Part shown: in pieces, positions 46,519-55,941 of the stretch
Layout: every line of letters begins with the position of its first letter
Position numbering within the stretch: position 1 is the stretch's first letter
DNA from: Candidatus Zhuqueibacterota bacterium
GTDB taxonomy: Bacteria > Zhuqueibacterota > Zhuqueibacteria > Thermofontimicrobiales > Thiofontviventaceae
Direction of reading: 5' to 3'
DNA: 64,000 bases
Assembly: GCA_016931935.1 (NCBI GenBank)
Contig: JAFGDW010000032.1
Coordinates: 1-64,000 of the forward strand
The notes under the pieces: generated by a model
The model's database searches: none
The model's input: only the letters and a program-made list of their open reading frames with translations
What the model was told of the DNA's origin: nothing
Position numbers and translations under genes: made by a program

Positions 46519-47592
46519 ATGCCAGCAGACGATTCATTTCAAGAAAAAACAGAAAAGGCGACTCCCAAACGGCGCGGTGAAGCACGCGAAGAAGGGAATG
46601 TCGCCAGAAGTATGGAAATTAACTCCGCTACGGTTTTGCTGGTCGGCATACTTGCGTTGTATTTTTTAAGCGGTTGGATGTTGAGCCACATGCAGTGGGG
46701 GATCAAATTTCTCATTCAGCAATCTCCGTTTATAGAGCTTTCTGTTGAAGATCTCGATAATTTTGCCATGATCGCAATTCGGTTCCTGCTGGAATGTGTT
46801 GCGCCGTTGGCGTTTATCATTCTGGTATTTGGAATTGTCGCCAATGTTTTACAAGTCGGTTTGATGTTCAATCTCAAACCGCTGCAACCGAACTTCAACA
46901 AGATTAATCCGATTGAAGGTTTCAAACGCTTGTTTTCCATGCGTTCGCTGGTGGAATTTATTAAAGGTTTGATCAAGATTTTTATTGTTGGTTACATTGC
47001 CTATTTGACAATTAAAAGTGATTTCCAAACGTTTTACCTGCTGCTGGATAGTCATATCCCGGTTATCGTTTTACAGTTGGGGAAGCTTGCGTTTAAGCTG
47101 GTTTTGAAAACTACGCTGATTTTGGTAATTCTGGCCATACTGGATTATCTGTATCAGCGTTGGGAGTTTGAAAAGAATATTCGCATGAGCAAGCAGGAAA
47201 TTCGCGATGAATCGAGGCAATCAGAAGGGGATCCCAAGGTGCGTGGACGGATTCGGGCGTTGCAGCGGCAGATTGTTGTAAATGCGATGATCAAGGAGTT
47301 GCCCGAGGCTGATGTGGTTATCACAAATCCAACCCAACTTGCAGTGGCGTTGAAATATGATACAGCGTCAATGACCGCGCCAAAAGTTGTCGCCAAAGGC
47401 GCTCGTAAAATGGCTGAACGTATCCGTAATATTGCGGTTGAGCATGGTATCCCCATCGTGGAAAATAAGGAATTGGCCCAGGCGTTGTTTAAAACAGTCG
47501 ATGTTGGCAAGGAAGTACCGACCAAGTTTTATCAGGCGGTGGCAGAGGTTTTAAGCTACGTATACCGGCTGAAGGGCAAAAAATTTATGTAA
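46519..47592 (+). CDS. flhB: Flagellar biosynthesis protein FlhB
   Basis: This 357-residue protein has four membrane helices, the N-terminal EKTEKATPKRRGEAREEG motif and a cytoplasmic domain. At the autocleavage site the sequence is NPTQ (VVITNPTQLAVALKYD) instead of the highly conserved NPTH. Cleavage between Asn and Pro lets FlhB switch from hook to filament export, so the His-to-Gln change may slow or alter it. The Asn and Pro are kept. It is otherwise of normal length. Confidence 0.95.
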   Translation: MPADDSFQEKTEKATPKRRGEAREEGNVARSMEINSATVLLVGILALYFLSGWMLSHMQWGIKFLIQQSPFIELSVEDLDNFAMIAIRFLLECVAPLAFIILVFGIVANVLQVGLMFNLKPLQPNFNKINPIEGFKRLFSMRSLVEFIKGLIKIFIVGYIAYLTIKSDFQTFYLLLDSHIPVIVLQLGKLAFKLVLKTTLILVILAILDYLYQRWEFEKNIRMSKQEIRDESRQSEGDPKVRGRIRALQRQIVVNAMIKELPEADVVITNPTQLAVALKYDTASMTAPKVVAKGARKMAERIRNIAVEHGIPIVENKELAQALFKTVDVGKEVPTKFYQAVAEVLSYVYRLKGKKFM

Positions 47593-47670
47593 CAGTTTTA
47601 AGTCACCTATTACTATTAGCAATTCACAATTTTCAATTTACAATTATCAATTAATCAGGAATATCAGTTC

Positions 47671-49734
47671 ATGGCAGAACTGGCGCTCAGTCAACCCAGT
47701 TATAAGAACAGTGACATTTACCTCGTTATTGGTGTGCTGGCAATATTAACGGTGATGATTATTCCGTTGCCGACCATCATACTGGATTTATTGCTGGCAA
47801 CCAACATCGCGTTTTCGTTGCTAATTTTGGTGTTGTCCATGTACATTCATAATCCGCTGAATGTATCTGTCTTCCCCAGTTTCCTGCTGATTATGACGAT
47901 GTTCCGACTCTCCCTGAACATTGCTTCCACGCGACTGATTTTGGGTGAATCGTACGCTGGTCAAATTATCTTGGCGTTTGGCAGTTTTGTTATCAAGGGA
48001 AATTATGTTGTCGGATTGGTTATTTTCATCATTCTGATTATCATTCAGTTCGTCGTGATCACCAAAGGCGCCGGACGTATTTCCGAAGTTGCTGCACGCT
48101 TTACGTTGGATGCCATGCCCGGTAAACAGATGAGCATTGATGCTGATTTAAATGCCGGTCTGATTGACGAAAAACAAGCGCTCGCCCGTCGACAGGAAAT
48201 TTCCGATGAAGCAGAGTTTTATGGCGCGATGGATGGCGCCAGCAAGTTTGTACGTGGTGATGCGATTGCCGGATTGATTATCACGACAATCAATATTCTC
48301 GGCGGGTTTGCCATTGGCGTATTCCAGATGGGCATGCCGTTCGTGCAAGCGTTGCAGAACTACACTACGCTGACAATTGGCGATGGCCTGGTTAGCCAGA
48401 TACCGGCATTGTTAATTTCCATCGCTTCGGGCTTGATCGTCAGCCGTGCCGCCTCGGGCACAAACATGGGGCACGAGCTTTCCCAGCAGCTCATGACTAA
48501 TCCCAAAGTGATGTTTATTGTTGCCAGTGTACTATTTATATTCGGTTTGACACCAGGCCTTCCCAAAGTACCGTTTTTTGTGCTGTCGGCCGCAATGATA
48601 GTTATGGGCATGAATTCACGTCGGGTGAAACAGGAAGAGATTGAACGCAAACAGGAAATTGCTGAAATCGAGCAGGCCAGTCAGCAGGAAGAAGATAAAA
48701 TTGAAAATTACCTGCAAGTCGATCCGATGGAGATTGAAATCGGCTATGGGCTGATTCCGTTGGTGGACGCCGAAGAGGGCGGTGACTTGTTAGCCAAGAT
48801 AACGACATTGCGTAAGCAGTGTGCAATTGAGTTTGGTATTATTGTGCCACCGATTCGGATTCGTGATAATTTGCAATTGAATCTCAATCAATACGTTGTC
48901 AAAATTCGTGGGAACGAAATCGCCCGGAACGAAATCATGACGAATAGCTACATGGCGCTCAATCCGGGCACCGTGACGCGGGAAATTGATGGTGTTGTTA
49001 CAACCGAACCGGCATTCGGATTGCCGGCGTTATGGATAGGTGAGGAACGCAAAGAGGAGGCTGAACTCGCCGGATACACAGTGGTTGAACCCACTGCGAT
49101 TGTCACGACTCATTTGAAGGAAATTATCCGCCAGAATGCACATCTGATTCTGACTCGTCAGGATGTCCAGAGTTTGATCGACAATATTAAAGGTGAGCAC
49201 AAAACAGTCGTGGACGAGCTTATTCCCGGCCAGATGTCGGTTGGCTCAGTGCAGCGTGTGCTGGAAAATTTATTAAAAGAAGGCGTGCCGATTCGGGATT
49301 TGCCGATTATCCTGGAAACGCTATCGGATTATATTTCCGTGACCAAAGATTTCGATGTACTTACGGAATATGTACGCAAAGCGCTGGCGCAAACAATCTT
49401 TCAGCCGTACAAAACGCCGGATCGCGTGCTGCGTGCCATTACGCTTGATTCACGTCTGGAAGAGGCTCTGGCCGAATCGTTTACGCAGGCGCGTGCGCAG
49501 GGCACAGAAATGGCGCTTAGCCCGGAAGTGATCCGCAAGGTTTACACGCAGCTATCGCAAAAAGTGGATGAGTTGCTGCAACAGGGTGAAACAGCGATTG
49601 TGGCCTGTTCGCCGATGGTGCGGCCATACTTCCGAAAACTGATTGAGTCTGTATTGCCAAATGTGGTCGTGCTGTCATTCGCCGAAATTCCTCCGGATAT
49701 TGAAATTCAATCAATCGCAATGATAGGAATGTGA
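47671..49734 (+). CDS. flhA: Flagellar biosynthesis protein FlhA
   Basis: This 687-residue protein has about eight N-terminal membrane helices with MFRLSLNIASTRLIL and the FHIPEP-type loop (GRISEVAARFTLDAMPGKQMSID, FYGAMDGASKFVRGDAIAG). A large cytoplasmic domain binds chaperone-substrate complexes. It uses the proton motive force for export. The flhF start follows the stop by one base. Confidence 0.96.
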   Translation: MAELALSQPSYKNSDIYLVIGVLAILTVMIIPLPTIILDLLLATNIAFSLLILVLSMYIHNPLNVSVFPSFLLIMTMFRLSLNIASTRLILGESYAGQIILAFGSFVIKGNYVVGLVIFIILIIIQFVVITKGAGRISEVAARFTLDAMPGKQMSIDADLNAGLIDEKQALARRQEISDEAEFYGAMDGASKFVRGDAIAGLIITTINILGGFAIGVFQMGMPFVQALQNYTTLTIGDGLVSQIPALLISIASGLIVSRAASGTNMGHELSQQLMTNPKVMFIVASVLFIFGLTPGLPKVPFFVLSAAMIVMGMNSRRVKQEEIERKQEIAEIEQASQQEEDKIENYLQVDPMEIEIGYGLIPLVDAEEGGDLLAKITTLRKQCAIEFGIIVPPIRIRDNLQLNLNQYVVKIRGNEIARNEIMTNSYMALNPGTVTREIDGVVTTEPAFGLPALWIGEERKEEAELAGYTVVEPTAIVTTHLKEIIRQNAHLILTRQDVQSLIDNIKGEHKTVVDELIPGQMSVGSVQRVLENLLKEGVPIRDLPIILETLSDYISVTKDFDVLTEYVRKALAQTIFQPYKTPDRVLRAITLDSRLEEALAESFTQARAQGTEMALSPEVIRKVYTQLSQKVDELLQQGETAIVACSPMVRPYFRKLIESVLPNVVVLSFAEIPPDIEIQSIAMIGM

Positions 49735-49735
49735 G

Positions 49736-50905
49736 ATGAAAATTAAAAAGTTTGTAGCGCCGACAATTAAGCAGGCTTTGGCTCAGGTGAAACAGGAAAT
49801 GGGGGATGATGCTGTCATTCTCAATTCCCGCAAAATCGAGAAAAACGGTATTCGCGATGTTTTCTCCAAAGATATGTATGAAGTAACCGCAGCGCTGGAT
49901 GAATTTGACCGTCCGAAGGTAGTACCACAGCCGCGTACGGTGATACAGGATACCTACATTCCCGAACCGAAGCAGAGTACGCCGCCGCCATCACGCAGTA
50001 AAGATGATTGGAAGTCGATGGAACGGCTGACACAGCTTTCCGATGAAATGAACGAAATTAAAGAAGCGCTCGCTCAAATGGCGGGACAGGGCAAACAGAC
50101 GCCTGTTAATCGCATGCCACATTCGATGTCGCGATTGTATCTCTCACTCATTGAGGCTGGTGTCCATGAAGAAACCGCACAGGGATTGGTCGAACAAATT
50201 AGCGATGCGTTGAAGGGCGACCGCGTGGACAACGGCCAACATGCCGCCAACTTTCTGCGCGGAAAAATGGCTGAGAAAATAAACACCCAGCCGCTATCGC
50301 ATTCACGTGATGGACGGCCGCTAATTGTGTCGTTAATTGGTCCGACCGGCGTCGGGAAGACAACCACGCTAGCCAAAATGGCCACACATCCGGCGATTTA
50401 CGGCAGCGATAAAGTCGCTTTTATTTCCACCGATACCTATCGCATTGCAGCGATTGAGCAATTGCGGACATTCGCCCGGATCGCCAATATTCCGTTGGAA
50501 GTGACCTATTCCGATGACGAAATTCAAAAAGCTATTTTCCGGCATCGGGATAAAGATGTCATTCTGATAGACACACCGGGGCGCAGTCCGGGCAATGCGG
50601 AACATTTAAAAGAAATTCATCACATGCTGGAACGGATACAGCCGGACGAGGTGCATTTGGTGCTGAGCATCTGCACGCGGTTCGAAGATATTGTTGATAT
50701 CATAAAAAAATATACCATGATGCATGTCAATCGACTGCTCTTTACAAAACTGGATGAAACCACCGGGCCGGGAAATTTGATCAATGTGGTTGATCAGTTT
50801 CACACACCGTTGTCATTTATCACTAATGGTCAAGAAGTTCCTGACGATATAATGATAGTGGAGGCATCCCAAATTGCGAACTTAGTGTTAGCGGAAGTTG
50901 AATAA
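49736..50905 (+). CDS. flhF: Flagellar GTPase FlhF
   Basis: This 389-residue protein is an SRP-type GTPase. The N-terminus is KIKKFVAPTIKQALAQVKQE, an acidic/basic linker follows, and then the GTPase domain (VSLIGPTGVGKTTTLAKMA, ISTDTYRIAAIEQL, DVILIDTPGRSPGN, TKLDETTGPGN). FlhF fixes the site and number of flagella and is controlled by FlhG, encoded next. It is a typical length. Confidence 0.95.
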   Translation: MKIKKFVAPTIKQALAQVKQEMGDDAVILNSRKIEKNGIRDVFSKDMYEVTAALDEFDRPKVVPQPRTVIQDTYIPEPKQSTPPPSRSKDDWKSMERLTQLSDEMNEIKEALAQMAGQGKQTPVNRMPHSMSRLYLSLIEAGVHEETAQGLVEQISDALKGDRVDNGQHAANFLRGKMAEKINTQPLSHSRDGRPLIVSLIGPTGVGKTTTLAKMATHPAIYGSDKVAFISTDTYRIAAIEQLRTFARIANIPLEVTYSDDEIQKAIFRHRDKDVILIDTPGRSPGNAEHLKEIHHMLERIQPDEVHLVLSICTRFEDIVDIIKKYTMMHVNRLLFTKLDETTGPGNLINVVDQFHTPLSFITNGQEVPDDIMIVEASQIANLVLAEVE

Positions 50906-50907
50906 CC

Positions 50908-51798
50908 ATGAACGATCAAGCAACCCGATTACGTCAAATTTACAGCTCGTCGACCGCAGCCACACACGATAGCGGCGGCCAGCAGTTACCGATAAAGACA
51001 ATTGCCATTACAAGTGGAAAAGGTGGTGTGGGAAAATCGGCACTCTGCCTGAATATTGCAATTGCCCTGGCTAAACATAACCGGAAAGTTTTGGTTGTGG
51101 ATGCGGATTTGAATTTGGGCAATTTGGATGTTATGCTCGGTATGAATCCGGAGCACACATTACGCAATGTTATTGCCGGACAAATTTCGCTGCGTAATAT
51201 TTTGTTGCAGGGGCCGTCTGGCATTCATCTGGCGCCATCGACTTCAGGCGCGCAAGAGTTAATTGATGTGAAGCCAGGCGACCGTCGACGTGTGATTGAG
51301 GCGATTCGCCAATTGACACCGTCGTATGATTTTGTGCTGTTCGATACACCCGCCGGATTGGGATCACAAATGTACGATTTTATCGAATCCGCTGATTCGG
51401 TTTTTGTGGTGACAACCCCGGAACCGACCGCCATTATTGATGCTTATGCTGTGGTCAAAATGTTGTGGTCGCGCAAATTGAAAAAACGATTGCAATTGCT
51501 TGTCAATTATAGTGAATCCAAAATTGAAGCCGAAGAGGTGTATCAAAAGCTGAACCTGGTTACCCAGCACTATATGCAACAAAGTCTGGATGATTTTCAT
51601 TTTGTGCTGTACGATGAAATGGTAAGCAAAAGCATTTTTGACCAACAACCAATGTTTGAAGAGCATCCGAAGACGCCGGCATCCGTTTGTATTGATGAAA
51701 TAGCTGAAGCAATTATCAAGCAATCCAAAGTAAATCATCGGATTCGTGCGTTGAAAAACTGGATCGGTGGCGCAGCAGAAATAAGCCGTGTGGGGTGA
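50908..51798 (+). CDS. flhG: Flagellar number regulator FlhG (MinD-like ATPase)
   Basis: This 296-residue protein has the deviant Walker A SGKGGVGKSALCLN, VVDADLNLGNLDVMLG and FDTPAGLG. Residues 3-9 (DQATRLR) match the DQAxxLR motif that stimulates FlhF GTPase activity. It limits flagellar number and placement. It is two bases after flhF. No fliA follows, unlike in many related clusters. Confidence 0.94.
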   Translation: MNDQATRLRQIYSSSTAATHDSGGQQLPIKTIAITSGKGGVGKSALCLNIAIALAKHNRKVLVVDADLNLGNLDVMLGMNPEHTLRNVIAGQISLRNILLQGPSGIHLAPSTSGAQELIDVKPGDRRRVIEAIRQLTPSYDFVLFDTPAGLGSQMYDFIESADSVFVVTTPEPTAIIDAYAVVKMLWSRKLKKRLQLLVNYSESKIEAEEVYQKLNLVTQHYMQQSLDDFHFVLYDEMVSKSIFDQQPMFEEHPKTPASVCIDEIAEAIIKQSKVNHRIRALKNWIGGAAEISRVG

Positions 51799-51825
51799 TT
51801 TCTTAATCACTTATATAAACAAAAT

Positions 51826-51965
51826 TGTAACAGTTCATTAGATGCTGGTGATCGTACGCTTCGGCACCGCTCGTGTTCCGATGCATCGGAATGGTACGCT
51901 GTTACGAGATGACAAGTTCAGGGTACGAGACATACCGTTGACTGTGCTTGTCGAAGTCAACATAA
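51826..51965. repeat. Palindrome cluster downstream of flhG
   Basis: The stretch contains a perfect 16-bp palindrome TTCCGATGCATCGGAA (51876-51891), GTAACAG / CTGTTAC arms around it, and GACAAG / CTTGTC with TTGACT / AGTCAA near the end. The sequence CTTGTCGAAGTC resembles short repeats scattered in many environmental genomes. It is likely a REP-like element between operon parts. Confidence 0.45.
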
Positions 51966-52005
51966 CGATCCGATTTTGAAACGATACACAAAATTCCTAT
52001 TTACT

Positions 52006-52236
52006 ATGAAAGCGATTTTTATACATCTTGGCGTTTTAATGACCATGCTGACAGTTATATATGGACTGTGGCAACAGTATGAGTACGAATATTTAATTTT
52101 CAAAACGATTCAGGTATTTTTTATCTGGATGGTCGGATCCTACTTTTTCCAGTTGATATTGAAAATAATTGTACCGAAGCCGGAAACTGAAGATGCAGAA
52201 GCTGAAGAGCAGGAAGAAGTGAAAGTGGAAAAATAA
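52006..52236 (+). CDS. Small membrane protein with acidic tail
   Basis: This protein of about 76 residues has two predicted helices (AIFIHLGVLMTMLTVIYGLW and FFIWMVGSYFFQLILKII) and a Glu-rich tail (ETEDAEAEEQEEVKVEK). No family is recognised. ATG 52006 is preferred, though a TTG at 51976 would add ten residues. It sits between flhG and a conserved-looking flagellar-operon protein, so it may be a membrane accessory of flagellar placement. Confidence 0.65.
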   Translation: MKAIFIHLGVLMTMLTVIYGLWQQYEYEYLIFKTIQVFFIWMVGSYFFQLILKIIVPKPETEDAEAEEQEEVKVEK

Positions 52237-52327
52237 AAAACAGATACAACGTTCATACAAAAACGTGTCGTACATGCTACCACAGCGTAAGCTAATGTAT
52301 TTCATAAAATGGACGATATAAAACTAG

Positions 52328-52654
52328 ATGACAGCACCAACATCTGACATTCAACACGTTTTATCGAAAACGCAAGCTGTTGAACAGCTTTATCAGGCAC
52401 ACAAACAGCAACCGGATAATGATCAGCAGAAATTTGCTGCTACTGTTCAACAAAAAATGTATGACAAAGCACATCAAACGCAAGAGTCGCCAGAAGCTGA
52501 ACAGGGGAAAATATCACAAGATCGGCGGGACAAACTGAGTTTAAGTTTTAAAAAGCGGGAGCAGAAGAAAGAGAAAAACAAAAAGGAAGAACCGCACGAG
52601 GGGGAAGATACGTTTGATGAAACTGTCGGCCATATCGTTGATATAAAAGTGTAA
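52328..52654 (+). CDS. Small charged protein of the flagellar operon
   Basis: This 108-residue protein is highly charged with Gln- and Lys-rich tracts (KREQKKEKNKKEEPHEGED) and ends with GHIVDIKV. The opening (VLSKTQAVEQLYQ, QQKFAATVQQK) resembles unnamed small proteins found after flhG/fliA in other flagellar operons. It is probably disordered and its function is unknown. The ribosome site is weak. Confidence 0.6.
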   Translation: MTAPTSDIQHVLSKTQAVEQLYQAHKQQPDNDQQKFAATVQQKMYDKAHQTQESPEAEQGKISQDRRDKLSLSFKKREQKKEKNKKEEPHEGEDTFDETVGHIVDIKV

Positions 52655-52841
52655 ATGGTAAATATCCTTCAAACAATCAGGTTTTAAGCATTTATTTTTG
52701 GTTTTCATCCCATACCAGCTTTTGGCATTTAGCTATTAGCCAAAGGCCAAGTGCGAAAAGAATGATACAACGTCAGGTTGTTAAAATAAATGTTCAATTT
52801 ATAATCGAGCGTGGTGCTGTTGAAATATTACGGAAAGTGAA

Positions 52842-54308
52842 ATGAAAAGACTGGCAATCGGAATACTAATTATATGGATGATATCTGCTAATGTTGCTGA
52901 ATGCCGGGCAGAAGCCCGATTGCAGCGAATTCGGTTAGGTGTACATGATAGATATGTACGCCTTGTTTTTGATTTCGACCGACCCGTCCCGTACAATCTT
53001 GATAATCGATCCGATAATAATCAGCTTTATGTGGAATTAGCGAACTGTACCGCCCCTGCCATTGGCGATGGATATCAATCCGTCTCCCGAAATCCGGTTG
53101 TCAACTCGATGTTTGTCAAACGAATGAATGCCAATAAACTGTTGGTCCGGCTGGAATGCAATTCCGGCTTCTCCTATGTCGTCGATGAACTGGAAAATCC
53201 ATGGCGCCTGGTAATCGATATTATCGGGCGTTCATCGCAACCTCCTGAAAAAAAACCAGTCAATCCCTACCATCGTGGTCTGGAATTGCTGAAACAACAA
53301 AATCCTGATGCGGCCATTCGCCAGTTTGAATTAGCTGAAACCAACAAAAGCTATCGTTCGCTGGCAAATTATCAGTTGGGACTCATTTATTCCAACCAGG
53401 GCGAACTCATCAAGGCGCTCGATTATTTTGAAACGGTGGATTCGGGATCATCTGTGGCCAAGGATGCTCGACAGCAGATCTCCCGCATTCAGGCGAATAT
53501 CCTGAAGGAGGCTGAACAGGAATTGAAGCAAAATTCTCCACCTGTTCCGGCAAAAATGAAGAACGAATCAATCAAGGCACCCGAAAGCGTTGAGCCTGGT
53601 GATAACCTGGTTCCAGAAAAAAGCCGATCGCCGGAAAATGCTACTTCCGAACCGCATTCGATAACAAAAATATTTTTCATGGCATTGATTATGAATATCA
53701 TAATTTTTGTCATTTATATAACTGCATCGCGCGGTTATCGCAAGAAGCGGGCAGAACGCAAATTCAAGACGAAATATAAAAATGTAACCGCTACAACTCG
53801 AAGGCCATCATCGGTGACTAAAAACACGCCGGTGTTTAATGCATTAATTCGGGATGAAATGCAAAAACAACCTGAAAAAATCACCCGGGTACGCGATGCC
53901 ATGCCTGAAATAGAAAAACCTGCACTTCCTGTTCAAGAAATAATCATGCCCTCCATGCCAGAGCCGAAAACCGAATTCATATCAGAACCGGAGCCGGAGG
54001 TCGTTCAATTCGAAATTACTGAACAACCTGTAAAAAAGGCAGAGCAGGTATTTTACCGAAACATCCTTCGCAGTACTATGGAAAAAACTGATTATTCGGA
54101 GCCAGTCAGCAAAGTGCCGCTGGAAGAGCTTATGGATCAGATTGAGCAGTTACTGGCTTATAATTTTGATGTAAAAACAATTGCGAAAGAATTGAATTTA
54201 GGGCAAGACGAAATACGAATGATGATAAACCTGAGAAAAACCCGGAAACAAGCAGAAACGAAAACTGTTGAAGCCCGCAATAAAACGAACAGAATTACTT
54301 TTGCCTAA
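52842..54308 (+). CDS. AMIN-like/TPR membrane protein with C-terminal helical motif
   Basis: This 488-residue protein has an N-terminal signal sequence (about 1-23), an AMIN-like beta domain (about 25-130: RLGVHDRYVRLVFDF, PWRLVIDII), one or two TPR units (about 143-205: YHRGLELLKQQNPDAAIRQF), a Pro/Ser linker, a transmembrane helix (about 275-300), and a cytoplasmic part ending in a helix-turn-helix-like segment (about 425-465: LLAYNFDVKTIAKELNLGQDEIRMMI). The build recalls FimV-like polar landmark proteins and could tie envelope, cell pole and flagellar regulators together. This is an inference from architecture. Confidence 0.72.
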   Translation: MKRLAIGILIIWMISANVAECRAEARLQRIRLGVHDRYVRLVFDFDRPVPYNLDNRSDNNQLYVELANCTAPAIGDGYQSVSRNPVVNSMFVKRMNANKLLVRLECNSGFSYVVDELENPWRLVIDIIGRSSQPPEKKPVNPYHRGLELLKQQNPDAAIRQFELAETNKSYRSLANYQLGLIYSNQGELIKALDYFETVDSGSSVAKDARQQISRIQANILKEAEQELKQNSPPVPAKMKNESIKAPESVEPGDNLVPEKSRSPENATSEPHSITKIFFMALIMNIIIFVIYITASRGYRKKRAERKFKTKYKNVTATTRRPSSVTKNTPVFNALIRDEMQKQPEKITRVRDAMPEIEKPALPVQEIIMPSMPEPKTEFISEPEPEVVQFEITEQPVKKAEQVFYRNILRSTMEKTDYSEPVSKVPLEELMDQIEQLLAYNFDVKTIAKELNLGQDEIRMMINLRKTRKQAETKTVEARNKTNRITFA

Positions 54309-54338
54309 TAAAAATGATAACATTCCAATGGTGAAACG

Positions 54339-55211
54339 ATGGCAAACGAACACATATGTATCGTTAACAGCAAATTAATAATCTCAATGGAAATGCAACA
54401 CTACCTGGAGAGCAAGGGGTATGAACTGACTGTTTTTGGTGGTTTCGACGAATTCGTTAGCGATTTCAGAACACTTCGAAAACCGGATGTGATAGTTTTT
54501 GAAATTATCTCACTCACCCCGGAATTGATGGAAAATGTTCAGGAACTTAAAAAGTTGCCTGAATTAAATGGCATCCCCAATATTGCCATACTTAACATGG
54601 CTACAAAAAATCTGGTGCTGTTTCTTGCACAAATGGGCATCAAAGAAATTATGGTGAAGCCTTTCGTAAAAGAAGCGCTGCTGGAAAAAATTGATAAAGC
54701 GATTGCTCCGGTGGAAAGTGGAAGTTTTCGAATTCGCCCCGGTCAATCGCCGGATGAATACACAATTGTTGAACTATTAGCCCAACTGGATGCAAAAAAT
54801 TCCAATAATATCGATCAACTGCTTGCCGGACTCATTCAGAAAGGCAATCGTAAAGTGGCATTCGATTTTCAGCGGGTGTCACATGTCGACAGCTCGGGAA
54901 TCGGTATTCTTATTGTATGTAAAAAACGCATGGAAATAGCTGGTGGTGAATTTAAATTGGGCAATTTGAGCGAACATGTACTCGACGTGTTGAAAAGTTT
55001 GCGTCTCGATTCAATTTTAGATATTGTCGATGATGTTCATGAATTATCGGTCGGACTTGCTAAGCCTATGAATAATACTTCCGAAAATGAACCTGCTGAT
55101 GATGAAATTGTTGTTGATTCTGAAAAGCAATCCAATGAGCTAGACGAACTGACCGACGAAAATAAACCGGAACAACAACCTGAAGTTATAACTATTAATG
55201 AAAATCAATAA
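54339..55211 (+). CDS. Pseudo-receiver-STAS protein 1
   Basis: This 290-residue protein has a receiver-like domain (about 4-122) and a STAS domain (about 130-240). In the receiver the phospho-acceptor position is Glu55 (VFEIISL) and the acidic pocket is lost (VNSK), but Lys107-Pro is kept. In the STAS domain the DSSG motif (184-187) is intact, with the second Ser being the usual target of anti-sigma-type kinases. An acidic tail of about 45 residues follows. It is the first of three paralogues in a row and overlaps the second by 14 nt. The role is probably a protein-interaction switch for flagellar genes. Confidence 0.8.
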   Translation: MANEHICIVNSKLIISMEMQHYLESKGYELTVFGGFDEFVSDFRTLRKPDVIVFEIISLTPELMENVQELKKLPELNGIPNIAILNMATKNLVLFLAQMGIKEIMVKPFVKEALLEKIDKAIAPVESGSFRIRPGQSPDEYTIVELLAQLDAKNSNNIDQLLAGLIQKGNRKVAFDFQRVSHVDSSGIGILIVCKKRMEIAGGEFKLGNLSEHVLDVLKSLRLDSILDIVDDVHELSVGLAKPMNNTSENEPADDEIVVDSEKQSNELDELTDENKPEQQPEVITINENQ

Positions 55212-55929
55212 TATATTCATTTTGAATTGTAATCATCTTATCTCTGCAACGGATCAACTCTATTTGAAGGATAGTGGTAATGTGTTGCATCAGGTCAATA
55301 GCAGCTTCGATCTGAAACGGCTTGTGCTTCATACACGTCCGGATTTTATCATCCTTGAGCTTGTTTCTCTGGTACCGGACGTGCTAAGTTTGCTGGACCT
55401 GGTGGAAAATCTTGGAGACTTAAAGAATGTGCCACGCATTGCAATTCTAAATCGTGGCAAACGTGAATATGTGTTGCTGCTGGCGCGAATGGGATTTCAG
55501 GAAATTTTATTGAAACCGGTAGATATTCATAAACTAATCCGACTGATCGATCAATTGACAACGGACGTTCAGGATGGCGATTTTCGGATCGTCAGTAAAG
55601 AAGATGATGATGAAGTTGTCATTGAATTTCTGAGCCACCTGGACGTCACCAATTCACTTAAACTGGATAACTTTATCGATCATATTCTGTTGAAACAAAA
55701 AAAGAACCGGATTACTTTCGACCTGCATCGAATGGAGTATATTGATAGCTCCGGACTTGGGATGCTGGTGATATGCAAGAAAAAACTTGATGCAGTTGAT
55801 GGGCAGTTTAAATTAATAAACTTGAATGAACAGGTGACAAGTGTAATTCAAATGTTGCAATTGGAAACTGTGCTTGAAATCAATGAACAAAATAACGTGC
55901 CTCTAAAAGAAGTATTGGCTTTGGAATAG
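55198..55929 (+). CDS. Pseudo-receiver-STAS protein 2
   Basis: This 243-residue protein has the same layout as its neighbour. In the receiver-like domain Glu54 replaces Asp (IILELVSL), the acidic pocket is LNCN, and Lys106-Pro is kept (ILLKPVD). The STAS domain has YIDSSGLGMLVI with the DSSG motif at 183-186. It starts inside the end of copy 1 and has no acidic tail. The phospho-mimicking Glu suggests that the receiver part is locked and the STAS part is the regulated end. Confidence 0.8.
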   Translation: MKINNIFILNCNHLISATDQLYLKDSGNVLHQVNSSFDLKRLVLHTRPDFIILELVSLVPDVLSLLDLVENLGDLKNVPRIAILNRGKREYVLLLARMGFQEILLKPVDIHKLIRLIDQLTTDVQDGDFRIVSKEDDDEVVIEFLSHLDVTNSLKLDNFIDHILLKQKKNRITFDLHRMEYIDSSGLGMLVICKKKLDAVDGQFKLINLNEQVTSVIQMLQLETVLEINEQNNVPLKEVLALE

Positions 55930-55941
55930 GAAAGATGTGAC

